Shown here: piece by piece, positions 29,397-38,893 of the stretch
Layout: every line of letters starts with the position of its first letter
Numbering within the stretch: position 1 is the first letter of the stretch
Source of the DNA: Rhodobacteraceae bacterium F11138
GTDB lineage: Bacteria > Pseudomonadota > Alphaproteobacteria > Rhodobacterales > Rhodobacteraceae
Assembly (NCBI GenBank): GCA_016521575.1
Contig: JAEKDP010000005.1
Coordinates: 1 to 64,000 of the forward strand
Length of the DNA: 64,000 nucleotides
Direction of reading: 5' to 3'
Made by a program: the position numbers and the translations under genes
The notes under the pieces: model-generated
What the model was told of the DNA's origin: nothing
Database searches by the model: none
Seen by the model: only the letters and a program-made list of their open reading frames with translations

Positions 29397-30098
29397 TCAA
29401 CGACTCCGCGACATGAAGTCTTTTACGTCCTCCCGAAGGCGCAAAAGGCTTAACACATTGGCACGCGCTTCAAGAATGTGGCTACGTGTCAGGCTCACCG
29501 CAGCGCCGCTGTCGCCGGTGCAAATTGCCGAAACGATGCGGCGGTGCTCCTCGCGCGCTACCGGAAGGTTCTTCAGATTGGAGACTTCGAGCCAGACATA
29601 GGCCTGACATCGGTCGAGAACCCCACCTAGTACGTCTTGCAGCAGAGAGTTTCCGCTGAGTTCCGCGATCAGCCGGTGCAGGTCGATGCCGATTTGAATT
29701 TCGCGCAGTTCATCCTCCACACTTCGGTCAGAACGGGCAGCGATTTCGTCACATTCGTCGACAATGCCGCGCAGCCGTGCCCGGCCGGCGTCGTCGACCC
29801 GAGCGACCGCCATCTTGGTGGCTTCCGTCTCAAGGATTTCGCGCAGCTCAAAGACGTCGCTCACCGTTGTCACATCGATCTGCATCACAGCGTAGCCGTT
29901 TCGCTGGCGCGGGTGTACGAATCCTTCCTGCTCGAGCCTGCTCAGTGCCTCCCTTACGGGAGTACGACTGACTTCAATCCGCTCAGTCAGCTCCGCCTCT
30001 GTAACCCTTGATCCAGGGGCAAGTTGCCCAGTGATAATCAGCGACTTTATTGCCTCGTAGGTCCTATGCCGCAGGTTGCTCGGGTCATGCGTGATCAT
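29397..30098 (-). CDS. GntR family regulator, FCD (FadR) subfamily
   Basis: GntR-type regulator, 233 aa. The winged helix is at about residues 8-72 (AIKSLIITGQLAPGSRVTEAELTERIEVSRTPVREAL region) and the all-helical FCD ligand domain follows from about residue 80, with the conserved Asp/His metal-type residues in GIDLHRLIAELSGN and REEHRRIVSAI. It diverges from the ABC operon at 30241 and probably controls it. The 240 bases between it and mdeB hold no recognisable gene. Confidence 0.9.
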   Translation of the reverse strand: MITHDPSNLRHRTYEAIKSLIITGQLAPGSRVTEAELTERIEVSRTPVREALSRLEQEGFVHPRQRNGYAVMQIDVTTVSDVFELREILETEATKMAVARVDDAGRARLRGIVDECDEIAARSDRSVEDELREIQIGIDLHRLIAELSGNSLLQDVLGGVLDRCQAYVWLEVSNLKNLPVAREEHRRIVSAICTGDSGAAVSLTRSHILEARANVLSLLRLREDVKDFMSRSR

Positions 30099-30183
30099 TA
30101 GACGGGCTCCGGTTTTCGAGGTCTTTTAAGCCTTAGGCCGGGACAAATACGTTGACAAGCTACTTGTGGTGATCCAGCGTATA

Positions 30184-30204
30184 CAAAATTGGATGCCGAT
30201 TTTG
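30184..30204. promoter_or_regulatory. inverted repeat, candidate GntR operator
   Basis: CAAAAT (30184-30189) and ATTTTG (30199-30204) with a 9-base spacer, in the divergent gap between the GntR and ATPase genes, 37 bases upstream of the ATPase start. A GTATAC hexamer overlaps its left side. The size and position suit a dimeric GntR site, but the arms are short. Confidence 0.4.
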
Positions 30205-30240
30205 AGATGATTGGCCTGCATTCGACTGGAAAGAGGCAAC

Positions 30241-31059
30241 ATGACACTAAGGGTGCCAGATTTGACAACCACAACATCTAAAGCTGTCGCGGAGCCATTT
30301 ATCCGCGCGGAAGGGGTCAGCAAGATTTATGGTTCCGAAACGGACGGCGTGGTCGCGCTCGCGGACGTCGACCTGAATATCGACCAACGTGAGATGGTGG
30401 TCATCGTCGGGCCTTCGGGCTGCGGAAAATCCACCTTTATGCGCATACTCGCCGGGCTGACACCTGCAACCTCCGGAGCGCTCTGGCTTGGTGGCGATCA
30501 GGTCGCGGGTCCTCGGCAGGATGTCGGTATCGTGTTCCAGTCCGCGGTGCTGTTCCCGTGGCGGACTGTTCTGGAAAACGTGATGCTTCCGATCGACATC
30601 CAGAAACGTGGCCGCAAGGAGCACATGCAGTGGGTCAAGGACCTGCTATTGCTGGTTGGCCTGTCGGAGTTCGAAAACCGCTACCCGTCTGAACTTTCGG
30701 GCGGGATGCAACAACGCGTGGGTATAGCCCGTGCCCTGGCGCACGATCCGAAGGTTCTGCTTATGGACGAGCCGTTTGGCGCGCTTGATGCCATGACACG
30801 CGATCACATGAACGTTGAGCTTCAGCGTCTCTGGGCTGCGAGCGATAAGACAGTGCTGTTCATTACCCACTCCATCCCCGAGGCAGTATTCCTTGCTGAT
30901 CGGGTCGTTGTGATGACCCCACGGCCTGGCCGCATCGCCGAAATCATGCCGATAGACCTGCCGCGTGAGCGGACATTGGACATGATGAGTTCGCCGGAAT
31001 TTGGCGCATACGTTCGACGTATCCGCACTCACTTTGGATCGACAGGAGCCCTGGACTGA
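30241..31059 (+). CDS. ABC transporter ATPase, nitrate/sulfonate/taurine type (SsuB-like)
   Basis: ATPase subunit, 272 aa, with Walker A GPSGCGKST, the Q-loop region DVGIVFQSAVLFPWRTVLENV typical of SsuB/TauB, signature LSGGMQQR and Walker B VLLMDEPFGALDAMTRD. The start after GGAAAGAGGCAAC is preferred to the longer frame at 30211. Its stop overlaps the permease start (TGATG). Together with the next two genes it forms a complete importer. Substrate class cannot be resolved further from sequence. Confidence 0.9.
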   Translation: MTLRVPDLTTTTSKAVAEPFIRAEGVSKIYGSETDGVVALADVDLNIDQREMVVIVGPSGCGKSTFMRILAGLTPATSGALWLGGDQVAGPRQDVGIVFQSAVLFPWRTVLENVMLPIDIQKRGRKEHMQWVKDLLLLVGLSEFENRYPSELSGGMQQRVGIARALAHDPKVLLMDEPFGALDAMTRDHMNVELQRLWAASDKTVLFITHSIPEAVFLADRVVVMTPRPGRIAEIMPIDLPRERTLDMMSSPEFGAYVRRIRTHFGSTGALD

Positions 31060-31889
31060 TGCCCGATCTTTCAGACATCGACACTCTAAGGAACCGTATA
31101 CTCAGCGTCTTTCTGTTGGTCGCCATCCTTGCGGTTTGGGAACTGCTCGTGCGCGTCGGAGGCATTCCCGTTTTCGTGTTGCCGCCGCCGTCCTCGATCT
31201 TCTCTGCAATGTGGCGTGGCTTCGCCACTGGTGTCTATTACGAACATATCGCTGTGACTGTGTTCCAGGTCCTCGCAGGATACACAATCGGCTGCGGTTT
31301 GGGCTTTCTCCTGGGGGCGGCAATCGCTCTGAACCGGTACGTGGCCTATTTCCTCTATCCGTACATCGTCATGTTCCTGTCGATGCCGAAAGTTGCGCTG
31401 GTTCCGCTGATCGTCCTCTGGTTCGGACTCGGAATGACGTCCAAGATAGTGACGGCCGCGCTGATCTCGTTCTTCCCGCTGATGATCAACACCATCACAG
31501 GACTGAACGCCGCCAACAAGGATCAGGTGGACCTGATGCGATCGCTCGGCGCGAGCGGCCGGCAGATCTTCGTCATGCTGCGCTTGCCCAGCGCATTGCC
31601 CTTTGTTTTCGCCGGGCTCGAAATCGCTGTCACGTTGTCGCTCATCGGGACAGTAGTCGCCGAGTTCCTCGGCGCGGAACGTGGGCTGGGAATGCTCATG
31701 CAGAACATGAACTTCCTTATGGATATCGGCGGATCATTCTCGATCCTCATTATCTTGGCACTCATCGGCTTGGCGCTGAACCGCACGCTTCTGTTCGTCC
31801 GCCGCCGAATCTATTTTTGGGACAAGTTCGACCAATCCCCCTCGGCCGCGAAAAAGTCGCCGGCCATCCGCTCGGCCGAGGCCCTCTGA
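31059..31889 (+). CDS. ABC transporter permease (SsuC-like)
   Basis: Binding-protein-dependent permease, 276 aa, with about six hydrophobic segments beginning at residue 12. The coupling loop is LMRSLGASGRQIFVMLRLPSALPFVFAGLEIA, characteristic of the SsuC/TauC/ThiX group. It is translationally coupled to the ATPase gene and followed 90 bases later by the binding protein. Confidence 0.9.
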   Translation: MPDLSDIDTLRNRILSVFLLVAILAVWELLVRVGGIPVFVLPPPSSIFSAMWRGFATGVYYEHIAVTVFQVLAGYTIGCGLGFLLGAAIALNRYVAYFLYPYIVMFLSMPKVALVPLIVLWFGLGMTSKIVTAALISFFPLMINTITGLNAANKDQVDLMRSLGASGRQIFVMLRLPSALPFVFAGLEIAVTLSLIGTVVAEFLGAERGLGMLMQNMNFLMDIGGSFSILIILALIGLALNRTLLFVRRRIYFWDKFDQSPSAAKKSPAIRSAEAL

Positions 31890-31979
31890 ATGCGTGAAGC
31901 CCAGAGCAGGAACGTCAATTGGAACCGCCAAGCCAAAAGGCGGCCTTTCATCAGCTATAGTCCAACACAGGAGTTGACC

Positions 31980-33047
31980 ATGTCTAAAATCACCAAGCTT
32001 CTTGGTACAGCCGGCTTGGCCGCGATGCTTACCGCAAGTGCAGTCACAACAGCGTCCGCAGAGACCGAGACCGTACGCGTTGGTTGGTGCACAAGCGTCC
32101 TCACAAATGGCTCCGCGCCGTTCGCCATCGCCCAACATTTCGGCTGGTACGACGACATGGGCATCAAGCTTGAGCTCGTAACCTTCGGTGGGTCGTCGGA
32201 TTGCGTACGCAACCTCGTGACAGGTGAAGTCCTTGCGGCGGTGCCATCTCTGGAGCCCATGGCGCTGCTCAACCAGTCCGGGGTTCAGACGCAGGTATAT
32301 TATTCAGCCTTCCGGCGCAACATTTTCGGCATCGCTGTCCCCGAAGACAGTGATATCGCGTCGTACGATGACCTTCGAGGCAAGAATATCGGCGTGACGT
32401 CCATGGCGTCCAATGGTGTCCTCGTCGCGCGCTCGGTCGCCGCCAGCGCGGGCATGAATCCCGATACCGACGTTCGCATCGTAGTCTCCGGTCAGCCCGC
32501 CCAATCGGCCGTGCTGTTGCAAGACGACCAGATCCAGGCCGTCAGTCAGTGGGACACGAACTATACGCTTATGGGCCTCGCTGGCGTCCCGATGCGCATG
32601 CTCAAGGACGACCTGATCTCGACCTTCCCGGCAAACAGCTTTGCTGCCATGCCCGATGCCATCGAGAACCAGAGTGAACTGTTGGCCAAGGTCGCGGCTG
32701 GCTATGCGATGGGCCAACAGTTCATTCTTGAAAATCCGAGGAAGGGCATCGAGATCTTCCAGACCGTCAATCCGCAAGTCGTCCCAACGGGCATGAGCTA
32801 TGAGGAGTCGCTCGCTCAGGGCGAGGCTCTCCTTTCGACGGTGGCGCAGACCTGGCCGCTGAATGGCGAGACTGAAAACTGGGGCGAGGCCGTTATGCCG
32901 ACCTACCAGAAATATCTCGACTGGCTGGTAAAGGTCGACGTCCTGGCTGAACAGACTGATGCGACTGCGGTCGTGACGAACGAACTCGTGCCGCAGATCA
33001 ACGGGTTCATCGATGAATCCAAGGTCGCGTCGGCGCTTGCAGAGTGA
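31980..33047 (+). CDS. ABC transporter substrate-binding protein (SsuA/NMT1-like)
   Basis: Periplasmic binding protein, 355 aa, with signal peptide (GLAAMLTASAVTTASAE, cleavage near residue 26) and the NMT1/THI5-like pattern VGWCTSVLTNGSAPFAIAQHFGWYDDMGIKLELV over residues 33-66, then GKNIGVTSMASNG. The start is fixed by a GGAG site shortly before ATG (CAGGAGTTGACC). The neighbouring gamma-glutamyltransferase hints at an amino-acid amide or glutathione-like ligand, but nothing in the sequence proves it. Confidence 0.9.
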   Translation: MSKITKLLGTAGLAAMLTASAVTTASAETETVRVGWCTSVLTNGSAPFAIAQHFGWYDDMGIKLELVTFGGSSDCVRNLVTGEVLAAVPSLEPMALLNQSGVQTQVYYSAFRRNIFGIAVPEDSDIASYDDLRGKNIGVTSMASNGVLVARSVAASAGMNPDTDVRIVVSGQPAQSAVLLQDDQIQAVSQWDTNYTLMGLAGVPMRMLKDDLISTFPANSFAAMPDAIENQSELLAKVAAGYAMGQQFILENPRKGIEIFQTVNPQVVPTGMSYEESLAQGEALLSTVAQTWPLNGETENWGEAVMPTYQKYLDWLVKVDVLAEQTDATAVVTNELVPQINGFIDESKVASALAE

Positions 33048-33056
33048 ATCGTGAAG

Positions 33057-33085
33057 GTGGCCTCCATTCCAAGAATGGAGGCCAC
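33057..33085 (+). terminator. strong hairpin after binding-protein gene
   Basis: Perfect 13-bp stem GTGGCCTCCATTC (33057-33069) with GAATGGAGGCCAC (33073-33085), 3-base loop, 9 bases after the binding-protein stop. No T-run follows. It may act as a partial terminator or mRNA stabiliser before the GGT gene. Confidence 0.75.
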
Positions 33086-33224
33086 GTGGCTTCTGGGCGG
33101 ATAACACTGGACACCACTGAGCAATCTTACCGCATCACGCGGCCGTATTGAGGGAATAAAACGATGTATAGGCTTGAAACAACGCCGGCCATGAACCGAT
33201 CTGATGCGCGATGGAGGCTCGGTA

Positions 33225-34811
33225 ATGCGTGATCTGCAAGCCCCGGGGCGGTCACCGGTTCGCTCGACCGGCGCTATGGCCGCCACGTCTCACCCTTTGT
33301 CCACGTTGGCTGCGCTCGAGATCCTGCGCGCGGGCGGCAACGCCATTGACGCTGCAATCTGCGCTTCAGCCGTGCAAGCCGTGGTAGAGCCCCAATCGAC
33401 CGGCATAGGCGGAGACTGTTTCGCGCTGTACTGCCCGAACGGCAGCGATGAGGTCATCGCCTTCAACGGATCGGGCCGGGCGCCTGCGGCCGCGACAGTC
33501 GATACCTATCGCGCTATGGGGCTCGAGTCCGTACCGAAGCGCGGTCCGCACAGTGTGACGGTGCCGGGTGCCATCGACGGATGGTGTCGGCTTCTGGCCG
33601 ACTACGGCCGGCTCGATTTGCCCGCGGTGCTAGCCCCGGCAATCCACTACGCTGAGGCAGGTTATGTGGTGCATGACCGTGTCGCCGTTGACTGGAAGGA
33701 AGTGCAGGGCGATCTCGCGGCCGACCCCCATTCAGCGCGCATCTTCCTCCCCGGCGGCAAAGCGCCCGAGGCGGGGTACGTTCACCACCAGCCTGAACTG
33801 GGTAGAACGCTGCGGCTGATCGCGGAACACGGCAGGGCCGGGTTCTACGAGGGGCCGGTGGCAAAGGATATGGTCGGTCGGCTGCGCGAGCTAGGCGGCG
33901 TGCACACACTCGAGGACTTCGCTGCGGCGCAGGGAGGTTACGTCACACCCATCTCGGCCGATTACCGTGGACTGCGTATCCATCAGGTTCCACCGAACAA
34001 CCAGGGGCTAACAGCATTGGTTATGCTAAACCTCATGGCAAAGCACGATATCGGCGCACTCGAGCCCACAGGTGCTGAAAAGCTGCACCTTGAGATTGAG
34101 GCTGGGCGACTGGCCTTTCGCGAACGCAACGCGCGTATCTCCGATCCTGCGGGGTCGGCCGGGGTTGTCGAGGAGCTTCTTTCGGCAGAATACACCGCTG
34201 GTCTGGCGGCCGAAATCGACCGGTCGCATGCCCGGAAAGACCCGGCAGAAGCCGATTTGGCGATGTCCGACACGGTCTACATCTCGATAGTCGACGCGGA
34301 CCGAAATGCGGTCAGCTTCATCAATTCCACCTACTTCTCGTTCGGCAGCGCCGTGACCGGCCCGGAATGCGGTGTCGTGTTGCAGAACCGGGGGCACAGT
34401 TTCCGCCTTGACCCAAAGCATCCCAACGCCATTGGTCCAGGCAAGCGTCCGTTGCATACGATCATGCCCGGCATGGCAACGCGGGATAGTCGCGCAGTGA
34501 TGCCGTTCGGCGTAATGGGCGGAGATTACCAGCCATTCGGACACGTGCACCTGCTGACAAATTTGTTGGATCACGGTATGGACATCCAAGAGGCCATCGA
34601 CTGCCCGCGCGTGTTCTACGAGAAAGGCGTCGTGGTAGCCGAACGAGGCGTGCCGCTCGATACGGTTGAAGCGCTGAAGCAGAAGGGACACGCGGTGACC
34701 ACGGCCGAGTCTCCCCACGGAGGTGCCCAGGCAATCTGGATCGACTGGGACCAAGGCACGCTGACCGGCGGATCCGACCCGCGCAAAGACGGTCTGGCTC
34801 TGGGTTTCTAA
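33225..34811 (+). CDS. gamma-glutamyltransferase family protein (second copy)
   Basis: GGT-family Ntn-hydrolase, 528 aa, distinct from the copy at 877-2529. It has AALEILRAGGNAIDAAICAS, GIGGDCFALYC, PGAIDGWCRLLADYG and the processing site SDTVYIS with Thr350 as expected nucleophile; the C-terminal block MPFGVMGGDYQPFGHVHLLTNLLDHGMD is typical of the cytosolic GGT/acylase-like subgroup. No signal peptide. The start at 33225 has GGAGG 9 bases upstream. It is 178 bases after the SsuA-like gene. Cephalosporin-acylase-like or gamma-glutamyl-amide hydrolysis are alternatives. Confidence 0.87.
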   Translation: MRDLQAPGRSPVRSTGAMAATSHPLSTLAALEILRAGGNAIDAAICASAVQAVVEPQSTGIGGDCFALYCPNGSDEVIAFNGSGRAPAAATVDTYRAMGLESVPKRGPHSVTVPGAIDGWCRLLADYGRLDLPAVLAPAIHYAEAGYVVHDRVAVDWKEVQGDLAADPHSARIFLPGGKAPEAGYVHHQPELGRTLRLIAEHGRAGFYEGPVAKDMVGRLRELGGVHTLEDFAAAQGGYVTPISADYRGLRIHQVPPNNQGLTALVMLNLMAKHDIGALEPTGAEKLHLEIEAGRLAFRERNARISDPAGSAGVVEELLSAEYTAGLAAEIDRSHARKDPAEADLAMSDTVYISIVDADRNAVSFINSTYFSFGSAVTGPECGVVLQNRGHSFRLDPKHPNAIGPGKRPLHTIMPGMATRDSRAVMPFGVMGGDYQPFGHVHLLTNLLDHGMDIQEAIDCPRVFYEKGVVVAERGVPLDTVEALKQKGHAVTTAESPHGGAQAIWIDWDQGTLTGGSDPRKDGLALGF

Positions 34812-34863
34812 ATCCCCTCGGGATTGCCAATTTGTCTTGGGGATTTCGCTTCGGCCAAACAAG

Positions 34864-34894
34864 TTGGCAATGCCATCAAATGGAGTGCTATATT
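34864..34894 (+). promoter_or_regulatory. possible promoter of the pot-like operon
   Basis: TTGGCA (34864-34869) and TATATT (34889-34894) with a 19-base spacer, in an AT-richer gap just before the ATPase gene. TGGCAATGCCA (34865-34875) is an 11-base palindrome overlapping the -35 element and may be an operator. TTGCCAA at 34824-34830 repeats half of it in inverse. Confidence 0.4.
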
Positions 34895-34942
34895 TGTTCA
34901 TATTATAGCGAGCGAACAGCGACGAGCTAGGAGGGGTCGGGC

Positions 34943-36019
34943 TTGATCCAGATTGACAATATTACCAAAATTTTCGGGACGGGGGCGGAGTCGGTCGCCG
35001 CGCTGGATGACGTGTCGGTGACGATCAACTCCAACGAATTCTTCACCCTGCTCGGGCCGTCGGGCTGTGGCAAGACCACACTGTTGCGGGTGATAGCCGG
35101 GTTCATTGCCCCGACAGGTGGTCAGGTGTCGCTGGATGGAGAGGATCTGCTGAGCAAGCCGCCCTATACGCGCCCGGTGAATACGGTGTTTCAGTCCTAC
35201 GCGCTGTTTCCGCATCTGACCGTGCGGCAGAACATCGCCTTCGGGCTGGAAATGCTGGGCCGGCCTAAGACCGAGGTCTCGTCCACGGTGGACGAAATGC
35301 TGTCCTTGGTGCAGATGACCCAGATGGCCGACCGCAAGACATCAGAAATCAGCGGCGGACAGCAGCAGCGCGTGGCGCTGGCCCGGGCGCTGGCTCCCCG
35401 GCCCAAGGTGCTCCTGCTGGACGAGCCGCTCTCGGCGCTGGATTTCAAGCTGCGCAAGGAAATGCAGCTGGAGCTCAAGCGCCTGCAATCGGAAACCGGG
35501 ATCACCTTCGTTTTCGTCACCCACGATCAGGCCGAGGCTCTGACCATGTCGGACCGGATCGCGGTGATGAGCGCCGGAACGATCCGCCAGATCGGCAATC
35601 CGCGGGATATCTATGACCACCCGGCGGAACGGTTCGTGGCGGATTTCATTGGCGACACCAATTTCCTGGAGGCCGAACTTCTGTCTATCGAGGACGACAT
35701 GGCCCGCATCAGACTGGCCGGCGGTGCCGAGACATTCGCCCGCACTGTCGAGGGTGAGAGCCGCGACAGCGGAGCCGTGACCATCGCCACACGGCCCGAA
35801 CATGCCACGCTGGCCGCCTCCGGAGAGGGGCTGTTGAGCGGCACTATTTGCGAAGTGGTCTATCTAGGCACCGATACCCACTACCATGTGGATCTGGACT
35901 GTGGCGCGCGGTTTGTCGTGCGTAGCCAGAACCAACCGGACCAGGCGCAGGATCGCAAGGCGGGTGAACAGGTCGACGTCGTTATCGCCTCCGGCATCGG
36001 CCAGGTTCTGAGGGATTGA
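34943..36019 (+). CDS. spermidine/putrescine-type ABC transporter ATPase (PotA-like)
   Basis: ATPase of the PotA/FbpC class, 358 aa: Walker [10 protein letters not shown], signature ISGGQQQR, Walker [13 protein letters not shown], and a C-terminal TOBE domain (from about residue 275). The start codon is TTG, supported by the strong AGGAGGGG site upstream and by the family N-terminus [11 protein letters not shown]. It leads a four-gene importer operon (ATPase, two permeases, binding protein). The substrate may be a polyamine or another small amine. Confidence 0.9.
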   Translation: MIQIDNITKIFGTGAESVAALDDVSVTINSNEFFTLLGPSGCGKTTLLRVIAGFIAPTGGQVSLDGEDLLSKPPYTRPVNTVFQSYALFPHLTVRQNIAFGLEMLGRPKTEVSSTVDEMLSLVQMTQMADRKTSEISGGQQQRVALARALAPRPKVLLLDEPLSALDFKLRKEMQLELKRLQSETGITFVFVTHDQAEALTMSDRIAVMSAGTIRQIGNPRDIYDHPAERFVADFIGDTNFLEAELLSIEDDMARIRLAGGAETFARTVEGESRDSGAVTIATRPEHATLAASGEGLLSGTICEVVYLGTDTHYHVDLDCGARFVVRSQNQPDQAQDRKAGEQVDVVIASGIGQVLRD

Positions 36020-36023
36020 ACGC

Positions 36024-36935
36024 ATGAGCGACTTGTCCGCCAACTTCCAGCGCAGGGAACGTCGTCTTCGCTTCCTGCTGCTCAGCCCGGTAATGCTGAT
36101 CCTGCTGTTCGCGGCCAGCGGTCCGTTGATCATCGTGCTGATCTACTCCTTCCTCACGCCGGGCGCCTACGGCAACGTGGAGTGGAGCTTCTCGATCGAC
36201 GCCTGGTTCAACGTGATCCTGAAGCGCGACATCTTCACGGGAGAACTCAGCTTCGCCGATGCACATCTGACGGTATTCTGGCGGTCGATAAAGCTGTCGC
36301 TGATGACGGCGATTCTGGCCTTCCTTCTGGGGTTTCCCACCGCCTATTTCATCGCCACACGACCGCGCAGGTATCGCGATGTCTGGATGCTGCTGATCAT
36401 GATTCCCTTCTGGACCAACCTGCTGATTCGCACCTTCGCGATCATGGAACTGATCCGCAACGAAGGTACAGTCAACACGCTGCTGATGGCAGCGGGCATC
36501 ATCGATCAGCCGATCCAGATGCTCTACACTGAATTTGCGATTCTGATGGGCATGGCATACGTCTATTTGCCGCTGATGATCCTGCCGGTGTACGCGTCGA
36601 TGGAGCGACTGGATTTCAGTCTGGTCGAGGCTGGATACGATCTCTACGCGACGCGCTGGCAGGTGTTGCGCAAGGTCATTTTTCCGCTGGTCAAGCCGGG
36701 GGTCGTGGCGGGCTCTATCCTGGTGTTCGTGCCCTGCCTGGGGGCTTATGTGACGCCGCGCGTGCTGGGTGGGGGGCGGCAGCTGATGCTGGGCAACCTG
36801 ATTGAGCTGCAGTTCGGCCAGCTGCGCAACTGGCCGCTGGGGGCGGCGCTGTCGCTGACCCTGCTGGCGATCGTGATGGTGGCGCTGATCTTCTATGTCC
36901 GCGCCATCGGGCGCGAGGGTGCGTCCAATGTCTGA
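36024..36935 (+). CDS. spermidine/putrescine-type ABC transporter permease (PotB-like)
   Basis: Inner-membrane permease, 303 aa, with a first membrane segment at about residues 15-40 (LLLSPVMLILLFAASGPLI), MLLIMIPFWTNLLIRTFAIM and the EAA-type loop EAGYDLYATRWQVLRKVIFPLVKPG. It starts 4 bases after the ATPase stop and overlaps the next permease by 8 bases. Confidence 0.9.
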   Translation: MSDLSANFQRRERRLRFLLLSPVMLILLFAASGPLIIVLIYSFLTPGAYGNVEWSFSIDAWFNVILKRDIFTGELSFADAHLTVFWRSIKLSLMTAILAFLLGFPTAYFIATRPRRYRDVWMLLIMIPFWTNLLIRTFAIMELIRNEGTVNTLLMAAGIIDQPIQMLYTEFAILMGMAYVYLPLMILPVYASMERLDFSLVEAGYDLYATRWQVLRKVIFPLVKPGVVAGSILVFVPCLGAYVTPRVLGGGRQLMLGNLIELQFGQLRNWPLGAALSLTLLAIVMVALIFYVRAIGREGASNV

Positions 36936-37731
36936 GCGCGGCTTCGACATACGCCGGCAGACCGGTTTCAACACGATTGCGGTCTTCTGCTTCGTGATGC
37001 TCTACCTGCCGATCATCCTGCTGGTGGTCTATTCATTCAACGCAGGCACATCCATCGCCATATGGGAAGGCTTCTCGTGGCGCTGGTATGTCTCGGCTTG
37101 GGACAATGAGAAGGTGCAGGCGGCCACCTTCCGGTCGCTCATCATCGCCTGCGCCGCTTCGATGATTGCCACCTCGGCGGCGGTTCTGGCGGCGCTTGCC
37201 ACCACCCGCACTCGGCCGTGGCGCGGGCAGATGCTGGTCTTCGCGCTGGTCAACCAGCCTTTGATGGTGCCCGAGATCGTGACCGCCGTTGCGCTGCTGA
37301 TCTTCTTTGCAATCATCAAGGTCGCCACCGGCTATACGGGTCTTTGGTACCTGATCGTCGCGCACGCCGCATTTTGCATCCCATTCGCCTACATGCCGAT
37401 CCGGGCGAGGCTGCAAGGGATGGACCTAAGTCTGGAGCAAGCAGGCGCTGATCTCTATGGCACGCCGTTCAAGGTGTTCTGCAGAGTGACTTTGCCGCAA
37501 CTCTGGCCGGCTATCCTCGCCGGGTCCATGCTGTCCTTCGTGATTTCGCTGGATGACGTGGTCATCACGGAGTTCGTGAAATCCGCCGGGCAGGATACCC
37601 TGCCTACCTACATGCTGGGCCAGTTGCGCCGGGTTATCACGCCGGAGATCAACGCGATTTCGACCGTCCTTCTGGCGATCTCGATCCTCATGGTCTCGGG
37701 CTTCTTCCTTCTCAGCCGCAGCAAGAAATGA
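36928..37731 (+). CDS. spermidine/putrescine-type ABC transporter permease (PotC-like)
   Basis: Second inner-membrane permease, 267 aa, start MSERGFDIRR chosen at the 8-base overlap with the preceding gene. First membrane segment FCFVMLYLPIILLVVYSFNAG; EAA-type loop EQAGADLYGTPFKVFCRVTLPQLWPAI; SLDDVVITEFVKSAG is a PotC-family block. Confidence 0.9.
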   Translation: MSERGFDIRRQTGFNTIAVFCFVMLYLPIILLVVYSFNAGTSIAIWEGFSWRWYVSAWDNEKVQAATFRSLIIACAASMIATSAAVLAALATTRTRPWRGQMLVFALVNQPLMVPEIVTAVALLIFFAIIKVATGYTGLWYLIVAHAAFCIPFAYMPIRARLQGMDLSLEQAGADLYGTPFKVFCRVTLPQLWPAILAGSMLSFVISLDDVVITEFVKSAGQDTLPTYMLGQLRRVITPEINAISTVLLAISILMVSGFFLLSRSKK

Positions 37732-37794
37732 GCCAGATTACAGCGCACTGCATAACAAGCCAAGATGACTGAAAACCAACAGGAGGAGAGATCC

Positions 37795-38817
37795 ATGAAA
37801 CATCTGCTCAAGACCACCGCGGCCCTGTCGCTCATGGCCGGCACCGCCCTAGCCGAGGGCGAGCTCAATATCTATAACTGGGGCAACTACACGAGCCCCG
37901 AGATGATCGAAAAGTTTGAGGAAGAAACCGGCATCGATGTCACGGTCACCGATTACGACAGTAACGACACGGCAATGGCAAAGGTTATGGCCGGAGGGCA
38001 TGGCTTCGATATTGTCGTACCATCCGGCAGCTATGTGCCGATCTTCATTGAGGAAGGTCTGCTCATGGAATCAAAACCCAACGAATTGGAAAACTTCAAG
38101 AATGTCGATCCGCGCTGGGTGGATGTCGAGTTCGATCCGGGGCGCAACTACACGGTGCCATGGCTGTGGGGCACGGTCGGCGTCACGGTCAACACTTCCG
38201 TCTATGGCGGCGATATCAATACATCTGCAATCATCATGGACCCCCCGGATGAGCTGAAGGGCAAGATCAATGCGTTGCCAGAGATGATCGACGTGGTGTC
38301 CATGGCCATCAGATTTGTCGGTGGGGAGCGATGCACGACTGACATGGAGGTTCTCAAGAAGGCGCGCGACACACTACTCGAGGCCAAGCCACATTGGCTC
38401 TCCATCACTTACGGCAATGTCGAAGCCTACGCGAAGGGGGATCTGGCAGCCGGGATCAACTGGAATGGGGCCAGCATGCGCGCCCGTCTGAAAAACGAAG
38501 ACATCGCATTTGGCTACCCGCAAGAGGGTTTCTCCATATGGATGGATAACGCTGCGATCCTGGCTGATGCGGAAAACGTCGAAAACGCCAAAACCTTTCT
38601 GAACTTCATCATGGCGCCCGAAAACGCCGCAATGCTCTCTAACTTCGCGCGGTACGCCAACGGCATCAAAGGCTCCGAAGAGTTTCTGGATGAACAGATG
38701 CGAGCGCCCGAAATTATCGTCCCTGAAGAGTTGGCTGATGCAGGGTATATCGCGGTACCTTGCTCGTCCGAAGCGTTAAAAATCTACAGCGCAATCTGGA
38801 CCGAGGTGACGAAATAG
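37795..38817 (+). CDS. spermidine/putrescine-type substrate-binding protein (PotD/PotF-like)
   Basis: Periplasmic binding protein, 340 aa. A signal peptide ([22 protein letters not shown]) is followed by the PotD hallmark [23 protein letters not shown] and [13 protein letters not shown]. Start fixed by AGGAGGAGAG upstream. It lacks a clear reason to be assigned to one polyamine, and the next gene encodes an amidohydrolase rather than a polyamine enzyme. Confidence 0.9.
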   Translation: MKHLLKTTAALSLMAGTALAEGELNIYNWGNYTSPEMIEKFEEETGIDVTVTDYDSNDTAMAKVMAGGHGFDIVVPSGSYVPIFIEEGLLMESKPNELENFKNVDPRWVDVEFDPGRNYTVPWLWGTVGVTVNTSVYGGDINTSAIIMDPPDELKGKINALPEMIDVVSMAIRFVGGERCTTDMEVLKKARDTLLEAKPHWLSITYGNVEAYAKGDLAAGINWNGASMRARLKNEDIAFGYPQEGFSIWMDNAAILADAENVENAKTFLNFIMAPENAAMLSNFARYANGIKGSEEFLDEQMRAPEIIVPEELADAGYIAVPCSSEALKIYSAIWTEVTK

Positions 38818-38831
38818 GTCACCCGTTCCGT

Positions 38832-38857
38832 TGCGGCCTTGCAGTTGCGGGGCCGCA
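38832..38857 (+). terminator. hairpin after PotD-like gene
   Basis: TGCGGCC (38832-38838) pairs with GGCCGCA (38851-38857) across a 12-base loop, 14 bases after the binding-protein stop. No T-run. A weak terminator or mRNA stabiliser before the amidohydrolase gene. Confidence 0.4.
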
Positions 38858-38893
38858 GATTGCTCTAATCACCTTCACCTCTTGGAGCATTCA

